DNA of 64,000 bases from Ekhidna sp964289745 (GCA_964289745.1 CAXYMM010000001.1:1426001-1490000); one strand, 5' to 3'; positions 8,071 through 17,544 are shown, counted from the stretch's first letter. A program made the numbers and translations. Notes: generated by a model not told the origin, from the letters alone.

Positions 8071-8940
8071 TTATTTAGACACGATTTCTCTCCACAATTG
8101 TACCAACTGATCCGAAGCATCAAAGAGAGGTGGTTTTACTGTTCGTTTACCTATTCCCAACGCCTCGAGTCCAGCTTTTATGGATGTAGGATTTCCTTCT
8201 TTTGAGCAAAGTAGGTAAGCTTTCTGGAGTTTTTCATTCATAGCTTCTGCTTTATCGTATTCCCCGTTTAAAGCATGATGTACCATTTCTGAGAAAGATT
8301 TAGGAATAACATTGGCTACCACGCTGATAACTCCTTGTGCTCCTTTTTTAATTAGAAAAAGAGTAGAATCATCATCACCTGCTAAAAAAATAAAATCTTC
8401 TTCACAGCTTGCAAGTATTTTTTTACAATGCGCCTCATTTAATGACGCTTCTTTTATTCCAATGATATTTGGATGCTTCGCAAGCTCAAGAGTGGTTTCC
8501 GCCTCCATATTTGCACTGGTTCTTGCGGGGACATTGTAAAGTATGATGGGGTGAGGAAATGAATCGGCTAGCATTTTATAGTGACGTAATATTCCTTTTT
8601 GGGATGGTTTACTATAATAAGGGCTTACCGATAAGATGGCTTGAAGTGGGTAGTCTTTAAGGTCTTTGGCGTTTTCTATAAGACCATGAGTATTATTCCC
8701 ACCCAATCCAAAGACCAATGGCTTTCGTTCATCGTTGATTTCAATAATGTATTCTAGTATTTCCAGCTTTTTAGACCAGGAAAATACTGGAGATTCCCCT
8801 GTCGTTCCCTGAACAACTAAATAGTCTGCTCCGTTTTGTATCACGAAGTGAACCAAGCCTTCTAGTGCGTCATAGTCTATTGAATAATCATCTTTTAGGA
8901 GAGTAGCCAGTGCCACACCAACCCCTTTTAGTTCTTTCAT
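8071..8940 (-). CDS. dapA: 4-hydroxy-tetrahydrodipicolinate synthase
   Basis: Condenses pyruvate with aspartate semialdehyde in the lysine/diaminopimelate pathway. 289 residues, a complete TIM-barrel of the DapA family. The key residues are visible: TTGES (46-50), Tyr135 and Arg140 in YNVPAR, and the Schiff-base Lys163 in GIKEAS. The start ATG directly abuts the TAA of the upstream hypothetical gene, and that gene overlaps ligA, so ligA, the hypothetical gene and dapA form one transcript. N-acetylneuraminate lyase and related aldolases share the fold, but the YNVPAR Arg and the overall match favour DapA. Confidence 0.93.
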   Translation of the reverse strand: MKELKGVGVALATLLKDDYSIDYDALEGLVHFVIQNGADYLVVQGTTGESPVFSWSKKLEILEYIIEINDERKPLVFGLGGNNTHGLIENAKDLKDYPLQAILSVSPYYSKPSQKGILRHYKMLADSFPHPIILYNVPARTSANMEAETTLELAKHPNIIGIKEASLNEAHCKKILASCEEDFIFLAGDDDSTLFLIKKGAQGVISVVANVIPKSFSEMVHHALNGEYDKAEAMNEKLQKAYLLCSKEGNPTSIKAGLEALGIGKRTVKPPLFDASDQLVQLWREIVSK

Positions 8941-9429
8941 TTATATCATTTTAAGGTATTTGACGAGACTGCTTACCGAGTCGGTTTGAGAAGCCTCAGG
9001 CTTCACAGACATTACAAGAAGCTCTTTATACGCTTCAGTCTCAAGTCCAATCTTGCAAATTGCTTTGCTCTTGGCAAGTACAAATTTATAATTAATATCC
9101 TGAGAAGTATCTAATGAAATCAAGAATTTAAAAGCCTGAGATATGAAGAAGGAGATTCTTTCTTTCTTTATGATACCGATTGTAGAAATGTCTTTTCTAC
9201 TAAATACCAACTCATCCTCTTTTCCCACCTCAGTTTTATTTTGATAACCCAACTGGGTTACCATCTTTTTGTCCTGTGATAGTAAGGTATTTAGGTTCGA
9301 GATAAGTGAGATGTCGAACTGATCCAAGTTATACAGAATACCGATTGTCTTAGCATCCTTATACGTGGTATGATTGGGAGTATTTTTTGGTGCTTTAGCT
9401 CTGTGATTAAGGAGGATATTTTTAATCAT
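8941..9429 (-). CDS. Conserved hypothetical protein (DUF6913-like) between ligA and dapA
   Basis: A 162-residue cytosolic protein without signal or membrane segment. It has a basic start (KNILLNHRAKAPKN) and then a mixed alpha/beta body containing IGILYNLDQFD. The sequence and its place beside ligA and dapA remind me of the family named DUF6913 in Bacteroidota, but I could not check this. No catalytic motif stands out. Its start overlaps the end of ligA by 8 bases and its stop touches the dapA ATG, so expression is tied to both. Confidence 0.75.
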   Translation of the reverse strand: MIKNILLNHRAKAPKNTPNHTTYKDAKTIGILYNLDQFDISLISNLNTLLSQDKKMVTQLGYQNKTEVGKEDELVFSRKDISTIGIIKKERISFFISQAFKFLISLDTSQDINYKFVLAKSKAICKIGLETEAYKELLVMSVKPEASQTDSVSSLVKYLKMI

Positions 9430-11470
9430 TCTCTAGAAGTTTTATAAAGGCAGATTCGTTCAAAATAGCAATTCCTAATGATTCTGCCTTTTCTTTTTTT
9501 GCCAGACCCATCTTTTCGCCTGCCACCAGATAATTTGTATTGGAAGAAATAACAGTGGCTAATCTTCCTCCATTTTCTTTGATGATATTTTTCAGTTCAT
9601 TGCGCCCGTAAGATGAAAACACTCCAGAGACTACAAAGTTCATACTAGCAAATCGATTGCTGACACTTTCTTTTTCTTTGATTTCTAATTGAAGCCCAGC
9701 AACTTTAAGTCGCTCGATCATTTGAATGTTTTCATCAATCTGAAAGTATTCCACTACGCTATCAGCAATTCGCTCGCCAATTTCATTGACTGCAACTATT
9801 TCGTCTCTGGACGCACAAATTATTGCAGATAATGTTTTGAAATGACTGGAAAGCTTTTCAGCTACTGTTTTTCCAACGTATCTAATTCCAAGGCCAAACA
9901 AAACCCGCTCAAAAGCCTGATTTTTGGATGATGCTATGGAGTTTATAATATTGTTAGCTGTTTTTTCTTTTATGGATCGTTTGGTTATATCGCCGGTAAT
10001 TTCATCTACTTCTTCAAATTGAAGGTTATTTATATCCTCAAATCGAAGAGCGTATAGTCCAGACAAATCGTTGATAAGCCCCTTGCTTAGCAACCCCTTA
10101 ATGGTTCTGGGGCCCAGCGACTCAATGTTCATGGCATTTCTACTAATGAAATGTTCTATCCTTCCCAGAATCTGAGGCGGGCATCCGTTCGAATTGGGGC
10201 AGTAATGTTGCGCTTCTCCCTCTTTACGTATTAACGGAGTATGACATTCGGGGCATGCCGTTTTGTATTTAAATTTATGAGAACCCGTTTTTCTGGAGTC
10301 AAGATTTACCCCCGTAATTTTGGGAATGATTTCCCCACCTTTTTCCACATTTACTGAATCTCCAAGTCGTATGTCTAGTCGATCTATTTCATTCGCATTA
10401 TGCAAAGAGGCTCTCTTAACGGTGGTGCCAGCCAATAAAACAGGCTCCAATTCAGCTACGGGTGTTATGGCTCCTGTTCTGCCTACCTGATAGGTTATGT
10501 TTTTGAGTCTGGTGGATACTGATTCGGCTTTGTATTTGAATGAAATAGCCCAGCGGGGGCTCTTGGCTGTAAATCCGAGTTCATCTTGCTGATCAAAGTT
10601 ATTCACTTTAATCACAATTCCATCCGTCTCTAAAATAAGCTCATGACGTTTTTCATTCCATACTTTGATGTATTGAAGCACTTCTTGAATATTTCGACAC
10701 TTTTTATACGTAGGTGACACATTAAACCCTTCTTGTTCCAGAAAGCGAAGGGATTCTTCATGGGTTCGAAACCGCTTCTTATTATCTAAATAAGAGTAGA
10801 TATAGCAATCAAGTTTGCGATTCGAAACAATACGGGAATCTTGCATTTTCAGCGTTCCTGAAGTGGTGTTTCTAGGATTGGCTAGCAATGTTTCACCCGC
10901 TTTGCTTCTTTGCTCATTGAGGTTCTTGAAGACTTTCTTTGACATAAAAACTTCTCCTCTTACCTCGAAAGACCCGTGGTGGTCATTGCGTACTTTAAGC
11001 GGGATCGTTTTAATGGTTCTAACGTTAGTCGTAATGTCATCTCCCTTTGTGCCATCCCCGCGGGTAATTCCCTTACTTAGAATGCCATTTTCATACTTCA
11101 GGCTGATGGCAACGCCATCAAATTTTAGTTCGCAGATATATTCAAAATTATCTGAACCCAGGCCTTTTTTAACTCTTTCATCAAAGTCCAGTAGTTCTTC
11201 TTCTGAGTAGGTATTTCCCAAAGAGAGCATGGGGTATTCATGCTGAATCGTTTCAAACTCCCTAGTGATTTCCCCACCTACTCGACTAGTAGGAGAGTGT
11301 GGGAGCTTACACTGAGGAAAAGTAAACTCTAATTTTTCAAGTTCCTTCAAGCGCATGTCAAACTGATAATCAGAAATTTCTGGGGCATTTTTCTGATAAT
11401 ATAAAAAATTATGATGATTTAGCTCTTCAGTAAGCGATTTTATGGCAACTTGTGCTTCGTCCTGAGTCAT
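9422..11470 (-). CDS. ligA: NAD-dependent DNA ligase
   Basis: Seals nicks in replication and repair using NAD. 682 residues, the normal length, with all parts present: the Ia domain with YY and DYQFD near residues 24-38, the adenylation domain with the AMP-accepting Lys116 in ELKFDG, the OB-fold, a four-Cys zinc finger (CPECHTP ... HYCPNSNGCPP), helix-hairpin-helix repeats, and a C-terminal BRCT domain (FVVSGVFSSYGRNELKNII). It is the first gene of the ligA-hypothetical-dapA operon. A perfect TAnnTTTG element ends five bases before its ATG. Confidence 0.98.
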   Translation of the reverse strand: MTQDEAQVAIKSLTEELNHHNFLYYQKNAPEISDYQFDMRLKELEKLEFTFPQCKLPHSPTSRVGGEITREFETIQHEYPMLSLGNTYSEEELLDFDERVKKGLGSDNFEYICELKFDGVAISLKYENGILSKGITRGDGTKGDDITTNVRTIKTIPLKVRNDHHGSFEVRGEVFMSKKVFKNLNEQRSKAGETLLANPRNTTSGTLKMQDSRIVSNRKLDCYIYSYLDNKKRFRTHEESLRFLEQEGFNVSPTYKKCRNIQEVLQYIKVWNEKRHELILETDGIVIKVNNFDQQDELGFTAKSPRWAISFKYKAESVSTRLKNITYQVGRTGAITPVAELEPVLLAGTTVKRASLHNANEIDRLDIRLGDSVNVEKGGEIIPKITGVNLDSRKTGSHKFKYKTACPECHTPLIRKEGEAQHYCPNSNGCPPQILGRIEHFISRNAMNIESLGPRTIKGLLSKGLINDLSGLYALRFEDINNLQFEEVDEITGDITKRSIKEKTANNIINSIASSKNQAFERVLFGLGIRYVGKTVAEKLSSHFKTLSAIICASRDEIVAVNEIGERIADSVVEYFQIDENIQMIERLKVAGLQLEIKEKESVSNRFASMNFVVSGVFSSYGRNELKNIIKENGGRLATVISSNTNYLVAGEKMGLAKKEKAESLGIAILNESAFIKLLEND

Positions 11471-11475
11471 AGGCG

Positions 11476-11483
11476 CAAATTTA
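11476..11483 (-). promoter_or_regulatory. TAAATTTG -7 element five bases before the ligA ATG
   Basis: On the minus strand TAAATTTG matches the Bacteroidota -7 consensus TAnnTTTG and ends five bases before the start codon. Transcription would start at or within a base or two of the ATG, giving a leaderless mRNA. Confidence 0.45.
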
Positions 11484-11537
11484 TTTCATAAAGAGATCAG
11501 ATTTGTAGAACAGGCACTAAGAACTCTTTTGCTTGTC

Positions 11538-11545
11538 TATTTTTG
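11538..11545 (+). promoter_or_regulatory. TATTTTTG -7 element four bases before the CCA-enzyme ATG
   Basis: TATTTTTG fits TAnnTTTG exactly and is followed by TAGA and then the ATG at 11550. It is the divergent partner of the ligA element, and again predicts a leaderless transcript. Confidence 0.45.
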
Positions 11546-11549
11546 TAGA

Positions 11550-12983
11550 ATGCGAAGAGATTTTTCTCAAGAACTTGCAGGTAATGACATATTTGGAGTG
11601 GTAAGTGATGCTTCCAAAAACTGTGGGCTAGACAGTTATGTCGTGGGTGGGTATGTCCGAGATCTTATTTTAAAAAGAGCTTCTAAGGATATTGATTTTG
11701 TCTGTCTTGGTAGTGGAATTTCGCTTGCTAAAGAGGTGGCAAAAAGACTCGGGAAAGAGGCCAAACTTTCTGTTTTTAAAAAGTTCGGTACTGCAGCGAT
11801 TCATTTCAACGGGTTCGAGTATGAATTTGTAGGGGCTCGCAAAGAATCGTATAAAGCCGATAGTCGGAAACCGGTAGTAGAGGATGGAACCCTACAAGAG
11901 GATCAAAATAGACGAGATTTCACTATCAACGCTTTGGCGATTAGCCTTAATGAAGGTTTGTATGGCACTTTAATTGATCCATTCAATGGAATGGAAGATA
12001 TGCGAAATATGATGTTAAAAACGCCACTTGAACCATCTATCACTTTTTCTGATGATCCGCTAAGAATGATGCGTGCCATTCGTTTTGCTTCTCAACTTCA
12101 TTTTGATATCGATCCTGATACTTTCGAGGGTATTATTACCAATATAGGTCGTATTGATATTGTGAGCCGAGAAAGGATAATCGATGAGTTAAATAAAATC
12201 ATTCTTAGCGATAAGCCTTCCTATGGTTTTCAATTACTCTTTCATTCAGGATTGTTACGGATTATCTTTCCTGAAATGGCGGATTTACAAGGTGTTGAAA
12301 AGATAAATGGAATGACGCACAAGGATAATTTTTATCATACGTTACAGGTACTGGACAATATTTCTGAGATGACGAATAATTTATGGTTAAGATGGGCCGC
12401 CATACTGCACGATATTGCGAAACCGGCTACACAGAAATTCAATCCAAAAGTAGGATGGACATTCCATGGCCATGAAGACCTAGGAGCAAAATGGATTCCT
12501 GGTATTTTTAAACGAATGAAGCTTCCAATGGATAGGAGAATGAATTATGTCCAGAAACTGGTTAGGCTTCATTTGAGACCCATTGCATTGGTCAATGATA
12601 AAGTGACAGATTCTGCGGTAAGGCGAATGGTCTTTGAGGCAGGAAAAGATGTAAACGATCTTATGATTTTATGTCGAGCTGATGTGACCTCGAAAAATAA
12701 AGAACGAGTAAAGAAGTATAAAACTAATTTTAATAAGGTCGAGAAGAAGATTCTTGAAGTAGAGCGACGAGACCGTGTCATGAGCTTTCAACCTCCTATA
12801 ACCGGTCAGGAGATTATGGCTACATTCAATATAAGACCCTCTAAAATAATTGGTGATATCAAATCTGAAATAAAGGAAGCCATATTAGAAGGCAAGATCA
12901 AAAATGAAAAAGAAGAAGCCTTTAAATTGATGATAGAGCTAGGAGCTAAAAAAGGGTTTACTATCAATGATAAAAGATCTTAA
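11550..12983 (+). CDS. CCA-adding tRNA nucleotidyltransferase / poly(A) polymerase family, with HD domain
   Basis: Class II nucleotidyltransferase of 477 residues. The head domain carries GGYVRD and the metal-binding DIDFV, followed by RRDFTINALA and the RMMRAIRFASQL motif. The C-terminal half holds an HD phosphohydrolase-like domain (ILHDIAKP) as in bacterial CCA enzymes. The likely job is repair or addition of the tRNA 3' CCA; separate poly(A) polymerase activity cannot be excluded. I chose the ATG at 11550 because a -7 element sits immediately in front of it; a TTG seven codons upstream would be inside the promoter. Confidence 0.9.
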   Translation: MRRDFSQELAGNDIFGVVSDASKNCGLDSYVVGGYVRDLILKRASKDIDFVCLGSGISLAKEVAKRLGKEAKLSVFKKFGTAAIHFNGFEYEFVGARKESYKADSRKPVVEDGTLQEDQNRRDFTINALAISLNEGLYGTLIDPFNGMEDMRNMMLKTPLEPSITFSDDPLRMMRAIRFASQLHFDIDPDTFEGIITNIGRIDIVSRERIIDELNKIILSDKPSYGFQLLFHSGLLRIIFPEMADLQGVEKINGMTHKDNFYHTLQVLDNISEMTNNLWLRWAAILHDIAKPATQKFNPKVGWTFHGHEDLGAKWIPGIFKRMKLPMDRRMNYVQKLVRLHLRPIALVNDKVTDSAVRRMVFEAGKDVNDLMILCRADVTSKNKERVKKYKTNFNKVEKKILEVERRDRVMSFQPPITGQEIMATFNIRPSKIIGDIKSEIKEAILEGKIKNEKEEAFKLMIELGAKKGFTINDKRS

Positions 12984-13030
12984 CCTTACAAAAATAAATA
13001 ATTAAGTTTACCTATTCAAAATTGAATCAA

Positions 13031-13747
13031 ATGAAAAATATTATTGTAAGCTTGTTTTGTATGATGGTATTGAATTTGGGGTTTAGTCAAAGTCAGGAAA
13101 TCGCAGAGGGAGACTCAATACCTTGGGAAATCAGAAAGCAATCCTTTATTTATACTACAGCCAAATCTTTCAACGATTTGGACATGGTAAAATCGGCTTT
13201 GTATAATTTGATTGCTGAAAACCCATATAATGCTTCGCTCTACGATTCGCTAGCCATGATCTACTATCAAAAGGCTCAGTATGTGTCTGCGGCGATAGTG
13301 GCCGAGCAGGCTACAAAGCTAAATCCGCAAAATATGTTTACAGCAGAGATTGCCGCAGTAAGTTTTGAGGCGGTTGGAGTAAAAGAAAAAGCACTAGGAT
13401 ACTATGAAAAGCTATACCTGAACAATAGTAGCATCAATACGCTCTATAAAATGGCTTTTCTGCAAATGGAAGTAGGACGGTATGCTGAATCAAATACCTC
13501 ACTCGATATTATTATAGGAACTCCTGAGGCAAAAGAGAATATGATTGTTTTTCCCACTGTCAATCAAAAGGGTCAAAACGTTTCGCTGGAGGTTGCTTCA
13601 TATAGAATAAAGGCGATGATCGAAGAAGAAAAAGGAAACACAGAAGAGGCTAAAGCGAAATACCTAGAAGTTTTGAAAATGGAACCAAACTTTCAGGTTG
13701 TTCAGCAACAGCTAAGAGAACTAACCAAGAAAGAGGAGGCAGAGTAA
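13031..13747 (+). CDS. Secreted TPR-repeat protein
   Basis: 238 residues beginning with a Sec signal peptide (MKNIIVSLFCMMVLNLGFSQ). The mature part is helical with TPR-like units, for example ASLYDSLAMIYYQKAQYVSA and later NTEEAKAKYLEVLKMEPNFQ. It probably acts as a periplasmic scaffold or binding protein; no enzyme motif is visible. It follows the CCA-enzyme gene by 47 bases and ends two bases from the convergent SRPBCC gene. Confidence 0.75.
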   Translation: MKNIIVSLFCMMVLNLGFSQSQEIAEGDSIPWEIRKQSFIYTTAKSFNDLDMVKSALYNLIAENPYNASLYDSLAMIYYQKAQYVSAAIVAEQATKLNPQNMFTAEIAAVSFEAVGVKEKALGYYEKLYLNNSSINTLYKMAFLQMEVGRYAESNTSLDIIIGTPEAKENMIVFPTVNQKGQNVSLEVASYRIKAMIEEEKGNTEEAKAKYLEVLKMEPNFQVVQQQLRELTKKEEAE

Positions 13748-13748
13748 T

Positions 13749-14207
13749 TTATCCTTTTTCTAACATTTTCTTTAGATTTTCTACCCAGTTCAGTAGTTCA
13801 ATATAAACTTTTGGGTGGCTGTTTACAAAAAAGATAAAGACTCCTTGCATCGACGCTTCAAGTGTGATGATCGTCTGATTTTCATCAGACTCCAGAGACC
13901 AAACATAAATTTCGTTTACCCAATAAGACTTACAATACCACGATAGCACACTCATGGGTTTAAATAATTGAACTTCAGCCTTTGTTTTAACTTTTTTATT
14001 AGTCCAGCTAAAAATAGTGCCTTCTGAAATTTTTTCAGGACCATCTACAGACGAAATCTGTGGATTCCAATTAGACCAATTTTTTATGGAAACGAGTGCG
14101 TCCCACACTGCCTCAATTGGTACATTGATAATGATCGAATGCTGATCTTTAATGTTTGCCTCTTTATTTATTTTTCCAGCTTTTGCGAGTTCTTGTGAGC
14201 GTTTCAT
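13749..14207 (-). CDS. SRPBCC (START-like) family protein
   Basis: 152 residues with the SRPBCC helix-grip pattern: HSIIINVPIEAVWDALVSIK, NWSNWNPQISSV, then beta strands and a long C-terminal helix. Proteins of this class bind hydrophobic ligands; the version here is like the polyketide cyclase/dehydrase group common in Bacteroidota. No catalytic residues can be assigned. It sits 22 bases downstream of the antiporter gene on the same strand, so the two may be co-transcribed. Confidence 0.75.
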   Translation of the reverse strand: MKRSQELAKAGKINKEANIKDQHSIIINVPIEAVWDALVSIKNWSNWNPQISSVDGPEKISEGTIFSWTNKKVKTKAEVQLFKPMSVLSWYCKSYWVNEIYVWSLESDENQTIITLEASMQGVFIFFVNSHPKVYIELLNWVENLKKMLEKG

Positions 14208-14229
14208 CTTGATTTGCTTTTACCTAAAA

Positions 14230-15444
14230 TCATTGAATTTCTGATACCAATTCCTTCTCATTCTTACTTTTCATTAAAGCAGACGTCATGACTAAACTCG
14301 TTATGATGATAACAAATAGCAATATTCCAGAACCAAAGTGCTGGTTCATCAACTCTTTTGGAATGGAGTAGAATAAGAGTAATGTGATAAGTCCACGCGG
14401 AGCAATTGAAACTGCACGTTTAATGTTTTGATTTTTAAACGGGAGGAACACCAGGTATCGCGATCCATAGATGAAAACTAAGGTTACAACACTAATTAGT
14501 GCTACTTTGGCATCGAATAGAGAGCTAAGTGATATTGAAAAGCCGAAGATTACGAAGAAAAAGGTTCTTACTACAAATGCAGATTCTATTGTGATCATCA
14601 AAAAGGTTTCATGGATGGTCTCGATGGCTACAGGTTTTAGGTAGCGCCTGAGTCGCCCAAAGAAAAATACTTTATAGTTGTTTAATACAAGTCCGAAAAC
14701 CAGAATAATAAGAAGAGAGGAAAGATGCATCAGCTTGCCAATAGCAAAGAGTAAAAAGAGCACTGCGATCATTAAAAAGAGCTTGATTTTGGTTTCAAGG
14801 TTTTGAAAAACATAAATAAGCAAATAGCTGAGTAGGATAGAGGTTGTAATGGTGATGATAAAATTGACTGTGAAATCACCAATTGCCAATAAACCACTTT
14901 TTGGCTCTACCAGTCCGAGTAGAAAGTAAAAAGCCATAATTCCCAGAATGTCAGAGAAGGTACTTTCATAAATGTGAAATTCTCTATTCGATTCATCTAG
15001 GTTTTTCACTGAAGGTATAACGATAGCACTGCTTAAGATGGAGAGAGGGGTTGCATAGATAAGCGCAATGACCCACTCCATGCCAAACGAATAAACCAGA
15101 ACCGTTGCTATTCCTCCCATACAGATGAGGAGACCCATAAGCGCAATTAAGAAGGACTTAAAAATTTTGCCTCGTTTATTTTTCGCAATTTTCAGTTCCA
15201 ATGCAGCCTCTAAAACAATGAGAATAAGCCCTAAAGTACCCAGAACCTCTAAAATCTTAATTTGTGAAAATATTTCTTGAATGGATGCTCTATCTAAACC
15301 AAAAAGACCGATTGTTTCTCTGCCTAGTATTCCTAAAATGATCAAGAGCAGTACGGAAGGAATACTCGATTTAGTAGAAATAATATTGAATAAATATGAT
15401 AAAACGATAATTACTGAAGCAGCAATGATGATGTAATACTCCAT
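14230..15444 (-). CDS. Cation:proton antiporter (Na+/H+ exchanger family)
   Basis: A 404-residue integral membrane protein with about 11-12 hydrophobic segments and only short loops. The order of segments and sequences such as ILEVLGTLGLILIVLEAALE and TPLSILSSAIVIPSVKNLD match the monovalent cation:proton antiporter superfamily. In the family a conserved acidic pair in the middle of the bundle carries the ions; here Asp in STFSDILGIMAF is a good candidate. The C-terminus ends soon after the last segment, with no cytosolic regulatory domain. A near-match to the -7 box lies five bases before the ATG. Confidence 0.85.
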   Translation of the reverse strand: MEYYIIIAASVIIVLSYLFNIISTKSSIPSVLLLIILGILGRETIGLFGLDRASIQEIFSQIKILEVLGTLGLILIVLEAALELKIAKNKRGKIFKSFLIALMGLLICMGGIATVLVYSFGMEWVIALIYATPLSILSSAIVIPSVKNLDESNREFHIYESTFSDILGIMAFYFLLGLVEPKSGLLAIGDFTVNFIITITTSILLSYLLIYVFQNLETKIKLFLMIAVLFLLFAIGKLMHLSSLLIILVFGLVLNNYKVFFFGRLRRYLKPVAIETIHETFLMITIESAFVVRTFFFVIFGFSISLSSLFDAKVALISVVTLVFIYGSRYLVFLPFKNQNIKRAVSIAPRGLITLLLFYSIPKELMNQHFGSGILLFVIIITSLVMTSALMKSKNEKELVSEIQ

Positions 15445-15527
15445 TCGGGCAAGGGTAGCGTGTTAGGTTTGCTCCTAAAATAAGCATTCCCTTATTTTTG
15501 GAGAAGGTAGAGGTGGAAAAAATCTAC

Positions 15528-16079
15528 TTAATAGTCGACATTAAGGTGATGAATATGTTCTCTTATTTTATCTACTCGGTTCGTCGCTTGTTTAACGAAT
15601 TTGAAGAGTTCGTTTTCTAGAAGATAAACCTGACCTGAATACGAAGTAATACCAACTTCATTTCGAGTGTCATCTGAATTTTTCTCTATTGCAAACATAG
15701 CCTTACATTCTTCACGCATGAATTCAATAAAATTCTCGGTATCGTACTGATTTTCAAATTTTTCAATGTCTCGTAGCGTTCTTTGAATTTCCTTATCGTC
15801 ATTCCTTCCTGAAAGATCAATTAATATGTCATAAAGGATGGTGTCATAATGGTGGATGTCTGATAGCAATGTGAAAATTTCCGATCGGTAAGCCTTGTCC
15901 GAGCATAAATAATACAACCCACCGTAAGACGCTAATTTATCAGCTTCCAAATCCCATTTATAAGTTAACTCATCAATTTTATCGTCCAGTCTTTCTTTTT
16001 CTTCTTGCGCAAAAGTCGACCCGCAACCAATTAAAACAATACCAAATAATATGTTTCTTACGTTTTTTAAATTTTTCAT
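15528..16079 (-). CDS. Exported protein of unknown function
   Basis: 183 residues with an N-terminal signal sequence: basic start, hydrophobic core and either a lipobox (LIGC) or signal peptidase I cleavage after TFAQ. The mature domain is helical and charged, with acidic segments (IDKL-like heptads, FENQYDTENFIEFMREECKA). I do not recognise the family. An AAAGGG ribosome-binding site stands a few bases before the ATG, unlike the leaderless-type genes nearby. Confidence 0.65.
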   Translation of the reverse strand: MKNLKNVRNILFGIVLIGCGSTFAQEEKERLDDKIDELTYKWDLEADKLASYGGLYYLCSDKAYRSEIFTLLSDIHHYDTILYDILIDLSGRNDDKEIQRTLRDIEKFENQYDTENFIEFMREECKAMFAIEKNSDDTRNEVGITSYSGQVYLLENELFKFVKQATNRVDKIREHIHHLNVDY

Positions 16080-16178
16080 ACCCTTTCTGTAAGCAAAGTT
16101 TAAGCCATAGTTTCGATTTTTTATAAAAGAATTCTAATATTTGCTAAATCCTTAAGATAGCATACAATCTTCAATGTA

Positions 16179-16598
16179 ATGAATTTTGAAAAAAAGATGC
16201 TTGGTTTTTCACACCACAACAGACTTTTTTTGTTAAAATTAGTCGTAGTTGGGATTATTTCTATTAGCTGCCAACAAAAAGAATCTCGGGCTATAAGCTT
16301 GCAAACGTTACTCCTTGCAATGGATATGGGGGTACCAGTTGTTGATATTCGTACGGATAAAGAATATAAGGCAGGCCATATTAAGGGTGCAATTAATATT
16401 GATTTCTATTCAAAGAACTTTATAAAACAAATGAAACAGTTTGGTGAAAAAGAAAAAATTGTAATACATTGTGCAAGTGGGGGTAGGAGTGGGGCCGCAG
16501 TTAATGTATTGGTGGAAAATGGATTTAGTAAAGTGCTAGATTATTCAGGCGGGTTTACTGAATGGAAGGAAAGTGGGCAACCAGTAGAACATCCATGA
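16179..16598 (+). CDS. Rhodanese-like lipoprotein
   Basis: 139 residues: a membrane-targeting N-terminus with lipobox-like SISC (Cys31), then one rhodanese domain. The domain shows VVDIRTDKEYKAGHIKGAIN and the active-site loop CASGGRS with Cys98, as in sulfurtransferases and persulfide carriers. It is probably periplasmic or membrane-anchored. The next gene, a zinc-ribbon protein, starts inside its stop codon (ATGA), so the two are translated together. Confidence 0.85.
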   Translation: MNFEKKMLGFSHHNRLFLLKLVVVGIISISCQQKESRAISLQTLLLAMDMGVPVVDIRTDKEYKAGHIKGAINIDFYSKNFIKQMKQFGEKEKIVIHCASGGRSGAAVNVLVENGFSKVLDYSGGFTEWKESGQPVEHP

Positions 16599-16846
16599 AG
16601 GCTTGTTCCTCGGGAAAACGTTGCTTCGAAACAGAATCTATTGCGGTAGATTCCCTTATTCAGCACCATATCATCAATGATTATCCCAAAGGAGAAGGAC
16701 CAATCAATGTATATGAATGTGAGGAATGTGGAAATTGGCATTATACTTCCAAGGGAGAGCGAAATAAGATATTGGAAGACCCTGAAACTAAAGCACAAAT
16801 TAAAAAAGAGCATATCGCTAATTATTGGGGACGTAGGCTCAGATAA
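16595..16846 (+). CDS. Small zinc-ribbon-like protein
   Basis: 83 residues. I chose the ATG at 16595, which overlaps the rhodanese stop by four bases (ATGA), over an upstream in-frame ATG lying inside the rhodanese gene. The centre has YECEECGNWHYTSKGE, a CxxC with a nearby His, suggesting a bound metal; an earlier Cys pair (CSSGKRC) could complete the site. The N-terminal half is helical. Function unknown; Bacteroidota carry many such small single-ribbon proteins. Confidence 0.6.
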   Translation: MKACSSGKRCFETESIAVDSLIQHHIINDYPKGEGPINVYECEECGNWHYTSKGERNKILEDPETKAQIKKEHIANYWGRRLR

Positions 16847-16893
16847 ATCGTCCTCTCTTTAAATATAAGTTTTATATTCAAAAAACTAATTAA

Positions 16894-17457
16894 ATGACAC
16901 AAGAAGAAGTATTATCCAGATTGCAAGAAGGCAATCAGAGATTCATTGATGATAAGCCAGAAGGGAATCTAAAAGATAGGGCACGCAGAGAAGAATTGAC
17001 GGGTGGTCAAGCCCCGTGGGCAATAATCCTAAGTTGCGCAGATAGCAGAGTGATACCTGAAATGACCTTTGATACAGGGATTGGAGAACTTTTTGTGCTT
17101 AGGGTAGCGGGCAATATTGCAAATACGGATACGATTGCAAGTATTGAATATGCAGTGGCTCATCTAGGTACTAGAGTGATCGTAGTGATGGGACACGAAA
17201 GTTGCGGTGCTGTCGGTGCTGCTCTTCAAGGGGGTGATAATGGATATAATCTCAATCATTTGCTAGCTCAGATAGCACCCGCAAAAGCGGCAGTTAGCAG
17301 TGGCGATGTAAATGAAGTTGTCAAGAAAAACGCAGAATTATCGGCCAAGGATTTATACGACCGTTCGGGTATTATTTCCACCGCAGTAGATAACGGAAGC
17401 GTGAAAATCGTTTCTGCTTTTTACAACTTGAGTAGTGGTAAGGTCGATTTTCTTTGA
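16894..17457 (+). CDS. Beta-class carbonic anhydrase
   Basis: 187 residues, catalysing CO2 hydration. The zinc ligands and catalytic pair of the beta class are all present: Cys48, Asp50 and Arg52 in CADSR, and His101 and Cys104 in GHESCGA. No signal peptide, so it is cytosolic. It stands 47 bases after the zinc-ribbon gene on the same strand and may share the transcript. Confidence 0.95.
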   Translation: MTQEEVLSRLQEGNQRFIDDKPEGNLKDRARREELTGGQAPWAIILSCADSRVIPEMTFDTGIGELFVLRVAGNIANTDTIASIEYAVAHLGTRVIVVMGHESCGAVGAALQGGDNGYNLNHLLAQIAPAKAAVSSGDVNEVVKKNAELSAKDLYDRSGIISTAVDNGSVKIVSAFYNLSSGKVDFL

Positions 17458-17544
17458 TGGACTCTGCTATTATCCCGAATTCAATAGCTAATTCTTGATG
17501 TGGTGATCTTCAATTTTTAAAAGGAAGAACATAGATACTTTTTT

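Noticed and set aside
10815..11210. A 131-codon frame antisense to ligA.
   Set aside because: It lies wholly inside a clearly conserved gene and reads as an antisense shadow.
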